Shown piece after piece: positions 23,463-36,494 of a stretch of 64,000 bases of DNA; within the stretch, counting starts at the first letter, position 1; each line of letters starts with the position of its first letter. This DNA comes from Tanypteryx hageni. Taxonomy: Eukaryota > Arthropoda > Insecta > Odonata > Petaluridae. The position numbers and the translations under genes were made by a program. Under the pieces are notes generated by a model. It did not search any database. It saw only the letters and a program-made list of their open reading frames with translations, and had not been told where the DNA came from. The stretch covers positions 25,782,869 to 25,846,868 of the forward strand of contig CM054114.1 in NCBI GenBank assembly GCA_028673005.1, read 5' to 3'.

Positions 23463-26400
23463 CTTTAGGACACAGGTTAGGCTAGGCCCGTGTTTACCAT
23501 AAGGCAGGCTAGGCAAATACTGGGGCCCGAAATTACTAATTTAAATAAATGCTACTGGTGAACCGAGCTATCAACATTGGAACTTGTAAAATCTTCCGAG
23601 GCAGTATTTTATAAGACAAATTAATCGCGTTGTCGCTGCTTTGTATTGAAAATGAAGTTGCCAATGAAATTAATTATGAGTAAATGATTGTTAAATTTGC
23701 TGTACTCAAAGCGATAAAGAAAATATTTGAATATATATTTTTATTTACTTTCAAGTAAATGATTTTAACATTTCGATTAACTTTGTTTTTCCATTACATT
23801 ATTTCTATATACCTTCCTTATTGATGTGAAGAGAGGAGCCCACATGTTTGCTTTGACCAGGGCCTTAACTGTATTAACACTGCTCTGGGTTAGGAGCTTC
23901 ATTTTTTAGGCTTTGCGCTATTGCGGTACGGTTAATGACTGACTACCGATTGCTAAATGAATATCGCAATGGAAAAACTCGAGAAGTAATAATCTTAAAA
24001 CCGATATCCACATCGAGAACACAAAGACGTGTATTTTTTAGTGATCGCGAAATTTTTTCCTAGCTATGTACTCACGAGGAAACGGAAGAGTAAAGCATTC
24101 CGCGATAATCACCTTAGAGAGGGATAGACGCATACCCCGGTTGCTAGAAGAAAAAATGTCCGGCGTTCAATCATTTTTATTCGCAGTGACGTGAAGCACA
24201 GAAACCCACTCGCACGGAGAGAGAAGAAGAAAAGAAAAGAAAAAAAACGGAAAGTTACGGTGATTCGCTCCCGCAAATGAGCTTTGATTTACGGCGTATA
24301 AATGCATAGAAAATGATAAAGATGTCCATTTTTGCCTACCGCGAAAGACGTTACTGCGCTATAAAAATGGTGATTTACAGGGTCTTAAAAAATGGAGCAA
24401 GGAAATGGTATCTTCGCTTAAGTTTCTTCGCTCGGAAAGGTTTTCTTTTTCCACTGTTATTTTTACTCTTTTTTTGTTACCTCTAAAAAAGATTTATAAT
24501 AATATTCGTAAGGGTAAGACTATCTGTTACGAAGAAAGTTACAACATTTCATTATGAGAGACTACGTTAATTTCCTTAAGGGTTTTTTGCACCGTTATAG
24601 TTAATTATCACCTTTAAAACATAAAGTTGGCGACTAACTAAACCGATTCTTAAATATTCTGCAAACATATTCAAATTGCGCTGACTTTTAACGGACGGTA
24701 CTTCTAGAACTGATTCATCATGACTTTTTAATCAGATTTAATTCTCATGGAGCAGTAATTTCCAAGAGAAAACTTGATGGAAAATATAATTCAAGATGAG
24801 TTATCAAAACGAGTTGATGAAAGCGGCTCCAGCGCAACGTTTCAATTCCAAAACTCGAACAAAAATAATATTTTAAGGATAACTTCCAATTTATGTTCTT
24901 TGGAATCCTGCTCCCAGTAATTACATTCGTCTATCGATTTAATCTTCACTCTATATATCTGAAAATGCATTACGAGAATGAGATCCTGCCGTTTTTCTTA
25001 TCATACCTGCCTATAAATCGCAGACCCATGATTTCACGAAAGTTAGAAGATAAGTATCTACGACAATCATCGGTGAAAACTTACTTTTTGCATTCAGAAT
25101 ACATATTAGTTTTCTGACGATAGATGGAATTGGCTGGAAATGCATTTAACCTTGTTTGAATTTGATTCATTCCGTGATTACTTTAAAGTTCCATTCTAAT
25201 ATGCCTTTAGAGAAATAGCTCTATTGACTATATTAAAACAATTTACATGACATTAAATAACAAAATCGAGTCACCGTGACCTTGGTAAATTGATTTAGAT
25301 GTTTATTAATACGATGCACGCTAGATAACGTAAGTTTCGCACGAAGATGTCGAGATCGTTTGTGGCAGAGGCATAATTGCCAAGACGAAATCATCAAGTT
25401 ATATAACTGTGTCGCAAAACAAATTTCGCGACCCATGGGTTATACATTAAACAGAAATCAAGCACTTTAACGCAAATTTGGTCTGTATGAGCGTCATTAA
25501 AATACCTTTCAAATGAATCACCTTACAGAAATGTCGCCTTTGATACTTTTATGTCGGAAGTACATTTTCGCTAAGGAAGTAGAGAACCGGTGAAAATCAC
25601 TCATTACTACTGACTGGCAGCCGAAATGCTCATAGAATTTTTCTTAACCTTTATATTGCTATTGGAGACGCTTAAAGAAGTACATATTTAGCTAATTTGA
25701 TTGTATCAAACGATCCTTGTAATTTTCTAATGAAGAATTTTCCGTATTCTACATGCATTTTGAGCATTATAATTAATATCACCGCGAGACATTTGAATTA
25801 ACATTACTTTAATTTCACCAACGGACAATATTAAATTTTTTAATTTACGCGGTGAATAACAGTATTAAACAAACAAAACGCGGCCTTATAGAGGTTTTGA
25901 TTGTTTCAAAACAAGGGCTGAGGTCTCATTCCTATTCAAACTGAAGACGAGCGCTCAATTTTGAGGTTTGAGATTAAATCAAAGCCTGTTAAGGTAACGC
26001 GCTCAACCGAACTGGATATTCGCCAACTCCTCAATTTTTTTGGCTCACGAGAGATCCATCCTAAAGGCCAAAGAGGGTACTGGAAGCAAGAGTATAATGG
26101 AGGATCTTACGTCACGTGCCTTTTCAACGAAATCCTCAAAGGCTAGGTAAGGTTGTATATGCGTCCGGAGTTAAAGAGTTTATACCTCTTGAGAACATCA
26201 TGATCATGCGGAAAATTGGGATATCAGAGGAGTACGTCGAGTTTGGTTATGTATCCTTCCTTGCGATACTAGCCGACTCTATTGTCTGCTATTCTTCCCT
26301 GAGTATAAGATGATAGGTTACATTGGGTACAGATGTTGATGAGATTCCTTTGTAGAAATAACAAAATTAATTCGAACCGTACCGTAAACCTTCTCTTACA

Positions 26401-27960
26401 AAAAAAATAATTTCAAGGCGATTTTAGAGAATATTCAATTCACATTCACATGGGCAAAGATTCTGTTTATCGTTAAAAGCGTTTTTAATATAACAGTTAT
26501 AAGTCTTTAAGGTTACTCCAGAGCGATTATCAGTTTGAAACTAATTTTGTACGTGCGTTGTATACTACTGAAAACAGATTTTGACGTAATAGAGAAAAGA
26601 AAAATTCAGCAAATGTACAAGTGACCGTATTAATGAGTCTTTGTTTACCAAATAATGGTTCCTATTATCATTAGTCAGCGTGGAATATCGTATTTTAAAC
26701 TGAAGATGTATGCGTAATGATGCCACTTAAACGAATGAACTTTTCGACCTGGAAAAACATCAAACATAATTTATACCACTCTTTGCATAAATCAGTAAAA
26801 CATAGTCAATTAATTTTAATAAAGATTCGAAATTGAAACAAGTGAGGGAAGAATTGCAGAGCAAAGTACAAAAGGCACTGATTTAAGAATGCAAATTCAT
26901 AATGCCCCGCACCGACGTCATCCTTTCCTTATGGAATTATAAATGGAACAAAGGGGCCAGAAAAAGTTAAAGATTACTCTCCAGCAGCTAATTTTAGAAC
27001 CAGCAATTTTTTTACCATGTTTAGGCCTTATATAAGTATCCATATCCTGAAAATGTGGGTTCTTTAAGTAGTTGGATTACAGAAATATTTTGCAAAAAGT
27101 CGGACGGACAGACAAATCGAATGCATAAGCGTCTTTTTATAGAGAAAAAGCGTAAAAAACAAAGGAACATTTAAGTGTGCCTTTTCATCATGTAAATTAA
27201 TACAAATAATAACAAAATTAAATTGATTCGCCAAAAATTACTAAACAAATTTATTTAGATTTGAGTATTTATAGCCTGTACATAAATCCTCCGCCGAGCC
27301 TAATTCCTCCATGCATCAAATATAAAATTGTTTGTGGAAATGGATTTTAAGTCGTAAAAATGTGCACGCTTTGCTTAAATAAAAAATATTTGCATATTCA
27401 TGACAAAATATTTGCAATATCTCAAAATATTTTATTAAAATATCATCATATTTAACACATAAATAAACATCATAGACTTCTAATTAAAAGACACCAAAAG
27501 AGGTAAATCAAGTGAAAGTTAGTCATTCATGTCTAGTAATTAGAAGTAAAATTGGGGATATTTTAACACCTACAGTTTCAATAAAAATGTTACTTTTCAA
27601 ACATTAGCAGTGACAAATTTTTATTTTATTTATATCTTGAAAACTATGTTACTTGGATTTTCCGATAATTATAAGAATAGGAACTGCATATGCGCATTTC
27701 AGCTACAAAGCATCCGACACCTGCGATAACACACTGATAATAGAATTTGGATAAATGTTAGAATCTTCCATCGATGAATCACCGTTGATGACTGATGCTA
27801 TGTAGCATATGTTTCACCAAATTTTGTTGTTTAACAAAGAAACAACAACGATTTTATTTCAGTCATAATGTTAGCTCAAAAATGTCTTCTTTAATTATGT
27901 AATTGCTCTCAAAATTGCGTCCTTTAAAATCATTGTTGTAATGTTGCTTGTTTATGGCAA
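23463..27960. other. No gene recognised; possible solo MITE end near 23480
   Basis: The string ggcccgtgtttaccataagg at 23487-23506 resembles a transposon left terminus seen in many animal genomes, but no partner was found. The remaining ~4.4 kb is AT-rich without a supportable coding region. The frames at 24893-25117 and 25961-26313 are short and match nothing I know. Confidence 0.45.
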
Positions 27961-28900
27961 ACGCAACGAAGGAAAGCGAGGGAGAAAGAGTGAGTGAGAG
28001 AAAGAGTGTGAGTGAGAGGGAAAAGAAAAAGGAAATATGTTAGAAAACAACCTGTTTGTGTAATCTCAAGAGGTTTACGCAAGAGAGAAAAACAATTAAA
28101 CGCCTCCTAATTCGCAATTTCCGAAAATCCTAAGAGGAAACTCCTCCTTTTCCTTAACCTTTCTTGGGAGGGATATAAAAAAGAGCAAACAAAACGCTAC
28201 GAAATAAAATAAGACTTCTACGAGCTTAGCAAAACAAATCTAGAGCAACCCGAGTGAGAAAATTAAGACGAACAAAGAAAGAGAGAGAAAGAGGTAGAAA
28301 GTCGACGACAAACGCGCTCGAGAAATTCACAATGGCCCAACAAACTTTGTCCACGATCCTTAAGAGGAAAATAAAAAGGAGGAACCCCCTTTCGGAGATA
28401 CAGTAACCCGCTGCGTTCACATGAAAATAACATGTCGCGGGCAGAATTCCTACTCTCTCCGAGTGAGTTTGTATATGTCCACCGCTAGAGGGAATATGTA
28501 TATGTTTCCCTGGCGGATCAGCTCCTTAGACTATTATAGACACGCTAGATGGACGGCGCAGCACCACGTTAAGGGGAAAGGATCTCCGCGGCATCCACGT
28601 TGAACGCGCTTCCTCCCCGCCTCGCGCCAAACAGAAACCGTCCATCAAAAGATTAGCACGCGTAGGGAGGATGAGGAAGGAGAAAGAGAATGTAAGTGGG
28701 AGAGTGAATTGGGAGGGAGACAAGCAGGGTTAAGGCAGCAAGGATGAAATAAAAAAGGGGAAAGGCAAAAGAGACGGAGAGTAAGGAGTGCGAGTTAGAA
28801 TAAAAAGAGGACGGATGATAGGGAAGATGAGAGAGAAAAGTAAAAGAGCAGCGTATAAGAGCTTAAAATATATGAAGTACCATACTTTACATTATTTTAT
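27961..28900. repeat. Patchy GA-rich region
   Basis: Short GA-rich runs at 27970-28040, 28240-28300 and 28670-28870 separated by mixed sequence. No gene recognised. Confidence 0.55.
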
Positions 28901-29420
28901 GACGAATAAGTTAAATGTATAAAGCTAAAATGTAAACGCTTAAATTCCTAGCTCCACTCAGACACAGGATAAAGGCATTTGACTAAGACCGCCGAATATT
29001 ATTTTTACCAAATTTGACGGTTTCATTCTTAAATGACAAGTTATTATAAATGAATAACGAGATTGCATTTAACCTTGAGAACGTTACAATGTGGACCAAA
29101 GTTTTGGAGATATAGAATATAATCCTGTTAACCTTAGTCGCGAGTTTTTAACAGCTTCCTAAAATTATAAATTAATACGTCTGCAAAACATTTCAAAATT
29201 TTTGGGGGATAATTAATATACGTAAGACATATGTAGATTTGTTCTTGACATCCTCAGTTTTAACATGTATTACATTTTATGTGATACCGACATAAATACG
29301 AGATTTAATCAGATTTTGATAGTCCATTTAGCCCCTAGAGCCGCGCAACAGATGACAGGCATGACGTGTACGTTCGTCCAAGAAGACGAATTTTCTTTAC
29401 GATCGTAATACACTTCTCTC
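28901..29420. other. No gene recognised
   Basis: AT-rich sequence with nothing recognisable. Confidence 0.5.
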
Positions 29421-30480
29421 TTTATACTCTTCGTAGGTGAAGGAAGAAAGACTCGAACAAATAGTGACGGGGTAAGAATGGAAAGTAAGAGAAACAGGGC
29501 GGAGGAAGGTAGACGTGAGATGAGTGAGAAAGGGAAAAGATGAGAGGATTGCAGATAAGAGGAAGATGAGAAAAGCGATGAAAACAAGAGGCAATTTGGC
29601 GAAAGAGAAGGTACGTAAGAGCAAAAGAACGAGGGAATGGAAGGGAAACAGAAACAAAAAAGTGTAAGGAAGATGGACAGTGAAGCGTAGAGAGGAACAG
29701 GAAATGACGATAAAGATGTAAATTATAAAGATTCCAGTAATGAAATGAAGACTGAAATAACGCGAAAAGAAAATGAGAGAGTGAGAAGGAGAATGAGGAA
29801 AAGAAAGAAATAGACGGAATTAGCTTTTTCGGAAAAAAGGGAAGAAAGAAGAAAGGTATAAAAGAGAAAGGGAAGATTGGAAGGTAAGGTGAGAAGAGAA
29901 AATTTGGAGTGAGAGAGAGACAAAGACAGAGAGGATAGTGTTGAGACGAGCTTAAATACTTAGGGAAAACGACGGGTACAGGGAAGAGTGGCGTAAATGG
30001 AGAAAGGCCTCAAAGCGAGGAAATGCCGGAGGACTACAGCAGAAGAGGACCAGGCCGAGAGTTTGAAAGGCAGGAGGAAACGGTAAGGGATAGAGAGGAG
30101 GAAGTAAGAAAGACAAGGGACAGCGGCGCCACGGGGTTGCGTGCGAGAGAAATAAATTAAACGGGAGTACATTTACATGTAGCAGGAGGAAAAGGGGTTT
30201 GGATGGGTTGCGGTTTTCGGTGAATGTGGTCTGGGATGGAGTGATACAAAAAACGATTTTTTTCTTTGGAGGGTAAGGTGCGTTTGCTTGTGCGAGCAAA
30301 AGAGTGGGGATGGAAGGAGGAATGCGCTAAAAGGCGATGAAAGCGGAGAAAATATCCTGGAGAAGAAAATGTTGCAAGGAGGAGTTGTAAAGGGAATTGA
30401 GAGAGAGGCGGAAATGAACTAGAAGAGCCCAAAGAGGAAAATACTTCCGAAGAGTAAATAAAAGTAAAGAGCGTAATTTG
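29421..30480. repeat. GA-rich tract
   Basis: Purine-rich plus strand, less regular than the other tracts and with more G/C around 29990-30180. Overlapping minus-strand open frames of 66-115 codons are Ser/Leu/Phe-rich in different frames and are unlikely to be genes. Confidence 0.65.
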
Positions 30481-33150
30481 ACTAGAAAAGTTCTTTCTAC
30501 ATTTACATGTTACATATAAAATTGCATTTCGTCGGAGTGGAGAGTGGCAAAATGATGCAATGCATCGAAGTTTTCCAAAAATACCACACTTGTAAGTTCT
30601 ACCGCCCGGTCAATACTTTATAAATAAGCACTTAAAAATTAAATTGATAAAATATGTACTTACTCAAATACCTTCAAAAGTCATAATACACTATTGAAGA
30701 GTGCCGCTGATGACGGATGTCGGGCAGCGGAAATGCGTATGTGGTTTGAAATGAACTTTTTATGGCAATTGGTGTTACATGAGATGAGTGCTTATTTTTT
30801 ATTTTAAAATGCTAATTATTTGCTTTATCTCCATCACACTTTATAATCCATTTATGAATTTATCAACACGATTTCTTATTGTCGTCGATATATCTTTATC
30901 CTACAATTCATCCCACATGTTTGATCATATTGCCCGCGTCTCCTGATATAGATATTACCTTCCAATATTCCTAAAAGCCTCATCAGCTAAAACCACTTAC
31001 TTCCCCTTCTCCAGAATTTTCAAAATAGTGTTCACAAGAAATACAAAATAAATTTTTAAATAACGTAGCAATTTGCTTTTGGTCATATCTGTGTCAATAA
31101 ACTAATTTGCATTGCGCTAAACTTTTTCTAATTCAAGTACGCAGCCTTTCTCGTGCGAATCCCCGCTTCCATGCATTATTTCAGTATATATACCGTGAAA
31201 ATCTCCTGTGGGGCTTAGTTACAAACGCATGGACCCCAATGCAGGAAATAATAATAGGCCTCCTCATCAAAAAATATTACAGACTTCCTTAAGAAAATAT
31301 CACTTAATTTTCCTCAGACGTCATACGTAATTAGAAACTTGTTTCACACATTTATATATACATATAACCAAATTAAATTCGTCGATTTTATGGTTTCTAT
31401 GCGAACCACTTTTGCACCACGTAGATATGACTACGCCACCTATGGAGGCCAATTTCTCGTTATTAGTTGAATACAAATATCCCACAAGCGCACGATAAAT
31501 AGCGAATCCCTAGCTCTAAACAGAGTCAGATAATGGATTAATCTAGTACAATGACGTTTACGTAGAATCTATTACTTGGCTCTTGCGTTTTCAAAAGATT
31601 TTAATTGGACATTAATCCCAACCAATTTCGTCTTTCGCCCTACGGGAATGCTTCTGAATCATTCTCAAGAGATCTCATATCGTAGTGAGCATTCAATTTT
31701 TTTACTACATCGTCTGCGGAGCATAATTTTTTCATGCCGCAGAGCAATCACCGTTGACATAAATCAGCTATAGTTATAGATTTAGGACATTTCCTAGCGG
31801 AAACTTGGTGCAATATTCAGAGCCGATGATATCCCAGTTGACGGCTACTATTTGATCTCTGCTAGAGGCGGAATTTCATAACGATGTTATCTAGTTACAA
31901 GATCAATTTACTATGAGGCATCGACTGTGTTTCCCACATATATTTAATTGCTTCCTTTTCAGTATTTACTCTCCGCAAAACTTTGGATCGTCCATACAAC
32001 GAACGCGCTTCAAAGCCGACTATTACCGAGTAAACTTAATATTTTGTAATGGTCTATGCATTAATTTGATGGGATAAAATCAGATGTGACTGCGAATTGA
32101 AAAAGCAGTATTCCCCCCTCATCAACAAATGGGCATAAAATCGCACCGCATGCTGTTTAAATTTTGTAGTGAATTCCTATGTATAAGATTGTCCGGATGA
32201 GATTACCGCAACACTTTCATTACTAATTTCCATGCTTATTAAACTTATAAGCATCAAAAAGCTTACTCCCGTAAATGACGACTTTAATGTTAAAGTTGGT
32301 AAATTACTAATGAAAACGATGGAAAAACATTCGTGCTATTTTTCGATACGTTCAATAGCAGTGGAAGACTTTTGAAGGAGTTACCTATCTCAAAACAACA
32401 ACCACTGGGAAATTACTATAAATAACCCGCTTAAGTATATCTTTAAACATTAAGGCTAATTGCCTGATCGGAAAATGCCAATTGCGTATCTCTTACGACC
32501 AATCAACGGTTGAGTGAATCATGTAAGAGCGTTAAATTTCCGAATCAACCACACTCATCTGATATTCGCTCTCTTTAGAATGAGTGAGTGACCAATGGGT
32601 TATTGCCGAGGGCGGCTGTTACATTTTCGAAATGCTCACTTCCTTTAACTCAACAGTTTTGTGGTCATGAGAGTTAACTACTTGAACATCTATAAGATAA
32701 GTGGAAAAAATAACTTCAGACACTCAAAAATATTTATTTTTGATCTACAAAAAAATCTGAAATCCAGGTAATAGAAGAAAAGAAATTAATTCACAAAAAA
32801 GGGAGTATATTAAAAATGTTGCCATAAAAATAATCGGATAGATAATTTTTCCATTATTTTTTGCCAATTTTATTTCCTTTATTATAGAAAGAAGCACGTA
32901 AGTTTACACACATGCATAGCACGTTCTTGCATGGTAGGCCTGGCAGGGTTGTTACGTGGGTTTTTTCATTTTTTTAAACTCCATTTTCCTATATAGGTTG
33001 TATAAATTTACGTTTTTTGTTATCGCAAGGAAATCTTTTAGGAATACTACCTTTTCTGTAACCGCTATCATAATTATAAATATTAAAGAATTAAGGTAAA
33101 TAAGGAAGGAATATATATCTATTATATATAGAATCTTCTTACAGAATAGG

Positions 33151-33153
<3 letters not shown>
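30481..33153. other. No gene recognised
   Basis: About 2.7 kb of AT-rich DNA with short frames only, no RNA gene and no transposon terminus recognised. Confidence 0.5.
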
Positions 33154-33226
<73 letters not shown>

Positions 33227-33260
33227 TAGATAGATAGATAGATAGATATAGATATAGATA
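33154..33260. repeat. (TA)n then (GATA)n microsatellite
   Basis: About 35 TA units (33154-33223) pass into TAGA/GATATA repeats to 33260. The array abuts a truncated Penelope-like element; a second (TA)n array lies on the other side of that element. Confidence 0.95.
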
Positions 33261-33298
33261 TAACAGCTTACGGAAAAGGAAAAGTGAAATGGATATAT

Positions 33299-33880
33299 GT
33301 ATGGCAACAAGATGTTGGGATGAGGGAGCCCAGTGAACACTCACCAATCGGACGACTTCAGGTTGGCGAGGCCCTGAGGATGTCGAAACGACACACGTAA
33401 AAGAACACTAAGACAACACAGAAACATCACAAACGTAGAAGTTTTCGGAGTTATTCTTTCATCAGCTACAGAGACAGAACTGATGGCGGTGACACTAGGT
33501 GGAGGCATGGGGGTGGAAGGGTAGTGCGGAAAGGTCGAGGATTGGAGGATACGGAGGGGGTTGGGGATTGGTAGGGGGTTGAAAGAAGACAGAAACGGAG
33601 TGAAAAGCTATCGAAGGTTGAGGCCAGGGGGAGTGAAGGAGTTTAGGAGATGGATATGCGAAAGCTCCCGCTGACGGAGTTGGGGAGGCGAAGCATTGTC
33701 GGGGAGAGCGCGAATGACTCGCACTGTGAAGCAGTTGTTAAACGTTTGTGATATTTCTGTGTTGTCTTAGTGTTCTTTTACGTTTGTCGCTTCGACATCC
33801 CCAGGGCCTCGCCAAACTGAAATCGTCCGATTGGTGAGTGTTTACTGGGCTCCCTCATCCCAACATCCTGTTGCCATACA
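33299..33880 (-). mobile_element. Truncated Penelope-like element flanked by inverted repeats
   Basis: Two 137/138-bp arms, 33299-33435 and 33743-33880, are reverse complements with about 8 differences. The 307-bp centre, read on the minus strand from 33743 leftward, encodes VRVIRALPDNASPP, then an ELSHIHLL block, then a PPGLN block. This matches the C-terminal end of the Penelope-like ORF at 60565-60946 (IRNILALPNDTPVP, HIHLL, PPGLN). So the copy keeps only the extreme 3' coding end. Inverted terminal pseudo-LTRs with severe 5' truncation are a known feature of Penelope-like elements. Confidence 0.75.
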
Positions 33881-33886
33881 AATATC

Positions 33887-33887
<1 letters not shown>

Positions 33888-33932
<45 letters not shown>
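33888..33932. repeat. (TA)n microsatellite
   Basis: About 22 TA units immediately outside the right arm of the Penelope-like inverted repeat. Confidence 0.95.
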
Positions 33933-33938
<6 letters not shown>

Positions 33939-34414
33939 CATTATATATAGACGTAACATATAACAAATATATAGGAGGATACTAACGTTTAGGAAGTTCC
34001 AGATAAGCGGCACACTCGAAATTGTTTTTGTCGCTAGGATTAACTGCAAAACTTACAAGAAAAAACGAAAATCTTGAACAAGATTTGCAATGCGGCCGCT
34101 AAAATTTTTAATTTGTTTAAACGAATTTTCAAAGTTTAAGTATTTCCGAATGTGCTGCGGAACTGAAATTTTTTTATAGGTAGAGATTTTAAAAAACGAA
34201 ATATGGATTATAGAGATATTGATATTTTCATTTGAATGGCAGTTCATAATTCTAAAAGTTTAAACAAATACGTAAATGTATAAATGATAAGAGGAGCTGA
34301 AATTTTAAAGTTATTTAGAGTTTAGACTATAAAAACTAATAAACATTTTAATGTATCAATGAAATTGCCATTGCGACCGTTAAAATTTATTTAATTTTAA
34401 ACAACTAGATAAAT

Positions 34415-34484
34415 TGGAACAATTTTTGAATTTTTGTACAGCTTATGCCTGTCTGCATAGGATCTTCGGATCATATCATTCCAT
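34415..34484 (+). mobile_element. 70-bp insertion with 13-bp direct repeats
   Basis: The string caactagataaat lies at 34402-34414 and again at 34485-34497. Unit 2 of the tandem repeat has a single version at the same place, so the 70 bp between is an insertion. Its core tacagcttatgcctgtctgc recurs, with one change, at 47786. A 13-bp duplication fits LINE-type target-primed insertion of a short retroposon fragment. Confidence 0.6.
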
Positions 34485-34773
34485 CAACTAGATAAATGTT
34501 ATTTCACTTCTAAATGTCCTACAAAGTTAAAAATTGGCAGAAATCTGTGGTATTAATAACTCAATTAGTAAAAATTGTAATATTCCTAGAATTGCACAAA
34601 TTAGTGATTATTTTACTGCATTATTGTGCCATAAGGACAATAATAAAAAAATCGGTGCAGAGGAGAAATTTTTTTAATTAATGAAATATATGTCATGATG
34701 AAATTTCTCTCTGAAAAATTAATGTTTTTTCAAGGCGTGATAAAATACTTGCGGAAAAATCCCCTCCTACTAT

Positions 34774-34856
34774 TGTGTGTGTGTGTGTGTGCGCGTGCGT
34801 GCGTGTGCGTGCGTGCGTGCGCGTGCGTGCGTGCGTGCGCGTGCGTGCGTGTGTGT
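34774..34856 (+). repeat. (GT)n/(GC)n compound microsatellite
   Basis: Alternating gtgtgt, gcgtgc runs at the end of tandem unit 1, directly before the second aggaggatactaa. The other unit boundary has no such array. Confidence 0.95.
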
Positions 34857-35349
34857 AGGAGGATACTAATGTTTAGGCACTTTCATTAGAGCTGGAGATT
34901 CGAAATTTTTACGATGGTAGAATTATGTGCAAAACCGGCTGGGAAAACGAAAATATTGATCAAGTTCAACAATGCGACTGCTATAAATTCGCTAATGTTT
35001 AATCAGATTTTCAAAGTTTATGTATTTCCGCATGTGCTACGAAGCTGAATTTTTTTTATAGGCAGAATTTGTAAAAAACGAATTAGGGATTATGGAAATG
35101 TTGATATTCCTCTCAAGCGAGACTTTAATCTATGGCATTTAAATCGCTCAGCGTGACTTTTTTTCGCAAGCACAAAATACTAAAATGCATGCATTCACTT
35201 TAATATCTTTTGTACTTTAATTATCATTTCAAAAATTTCCAAAAAATTATGTCGTATTTAAAATTGTTCATTTTATACAATAAAAAATAAATACATACAT
35301 TTATTTCAATCCAATGTCTACTATGTGCTGCTCCTCCGACGTTTAGTAG

Positions 35350-35997
35350 TTCAGCTGCGTCTGATACACATACTTCTTTACCCGGTATATAAATTTTTTT
35401 GAATTTATTTTTCAAATAATCACTGATAGGTAGAATTTTATACAATAGGATCTCTATTTACAATGTCTTTATCGGTATTATCTACAAAATGCAAATATTT
35501 GCTCAACAAATAAAATCTTTCTTCACTCATTGCATTTGGAATAAATGACATTTCTAATATATGTTTTCTACTAAAATACATTCTGAGAGTTGGTTTTTGA
35601 ATGATTCCCATCAACATTAGCAAAGCAAACCACTTTTGATAGCGCGATTTTTTAAAGACGTGATCTTATTTTTCTCGCGGGCAAGGAATTGTTCCACGTA
35701 ACGATTAGTTTCAACCACTATGAGGGCAATTAGATCATCAAAAAATAACTCAAAATATCTAAAGGGATAATCTGTTGATAAAACCTGCACTATTTGTTTT
35801 CCAACTAAATCACACGCAAAAGGCCGAGGAGGGTTAGCACTGTCGACATCTCCCCAAATATTCTCTTGAATATTCACAGTTGAGTGAGTTATTTCTTCCA
35901 ATTCCTCTTCTGAACTGGAATCAATAGAGTATCCGTTCGAATCTTCAGAATATATATCTACACTACTTTCACTATATTTCTCCAAAACACTTCCCAA
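35350..35997 (-). pseudogene. piggyBac-type transposase fragment, frameshifted
   Basis: On the minus strand, a frame from 35997 begins with an acidic Ser/Glu-rich N terminus and then FELFFDDLIALIVVETNRYV, the piggyBac 'TNRY' block. The reading then shifts at about 35620 into a frame reading LMGIIQKPTLRMYFSRK and RFYLLSKYLHFVDN, both hallmarks of DDE_Tnp_1_7 transposases. It shifts again at about 35440 to KIYIPGKEVCVSD, where the first catalytic Asp is expected. Nothing piggyBac-like follows, so roughly the C-terminal two thirds, with the remaining catalytic Asps, is missing. Two frame breaks and the truncation make it inactive. TTAA-bounded ends were not resolved. Confidence 0.8.
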
Positions 35998-36054
35998 TCC
36001 GCCAACTCACGAGAGCTACAAGCCATAGTGAACTAAATAGGGGTTCGGCTAAAG

Positions 36055-36320
36055 GACAGACCCAAGATGAAAAAATAAAAATAAAAAAAATGCCCGACGC
36101 AAACGCAGGCACTAAGAAACCTCGAACATCAGCTCGAAGCATCGTAAACAAGAGCCAGGAAGATGAGAGCTCTTTTGAAAGTCTGAGACGCAACGCACGA
36201 AAGATAAGAGGTCTGAAGAGCCTTAGTAAGCACTGCTACGGCCAGGTCCGAGATAGAAAAAAAAATTAAAAAAAATACTAACACGTAAACACAGACAACG
36301 AGGAACCACAGAACGAAAGC
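36055..36320 (+). repeat. Diverged two-copy repeat, offset ~184 bp
   Basis: Positions 36055-36128 and 36239-36312 align loosely: a cc.agatgaaaaaat..aaaaaaaat core, then gc(a)aac(a)cag(a/g)caa..gaaccac/cctcgaac. It lies upstream of the piggyBac fragment and inside the block that interrupts tandem unit 2. Confidence 0.4.
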
Positions 36321-36400
36321 AGACAGCATTGGCTTGCATATTCACTCTCTGAAAGCACATAAATCAGAGCCGTAGCGATAACAAAACAATGAAAATTTCG

Positions 36401-36494
36401 CGCTGGACGCATGGGAAAGAGAGGACGTGAATGCTACGTCGCACACGCTGGAGGCATGGGAAAGGGAGGACGTGAATGCCACGTCGCACACGCC
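36401..36494 (+). repeat. 45-bp direct duplication
   Basis: The unit beginning cgctggacgcatgggaaaga repeats at 36446 with about 4 differences; both copies contain gaggacgtgaatg and cacgtcgcacacg. It lies at the right edge of the block interrupting tandem unit 2. Confidence 0.85.
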
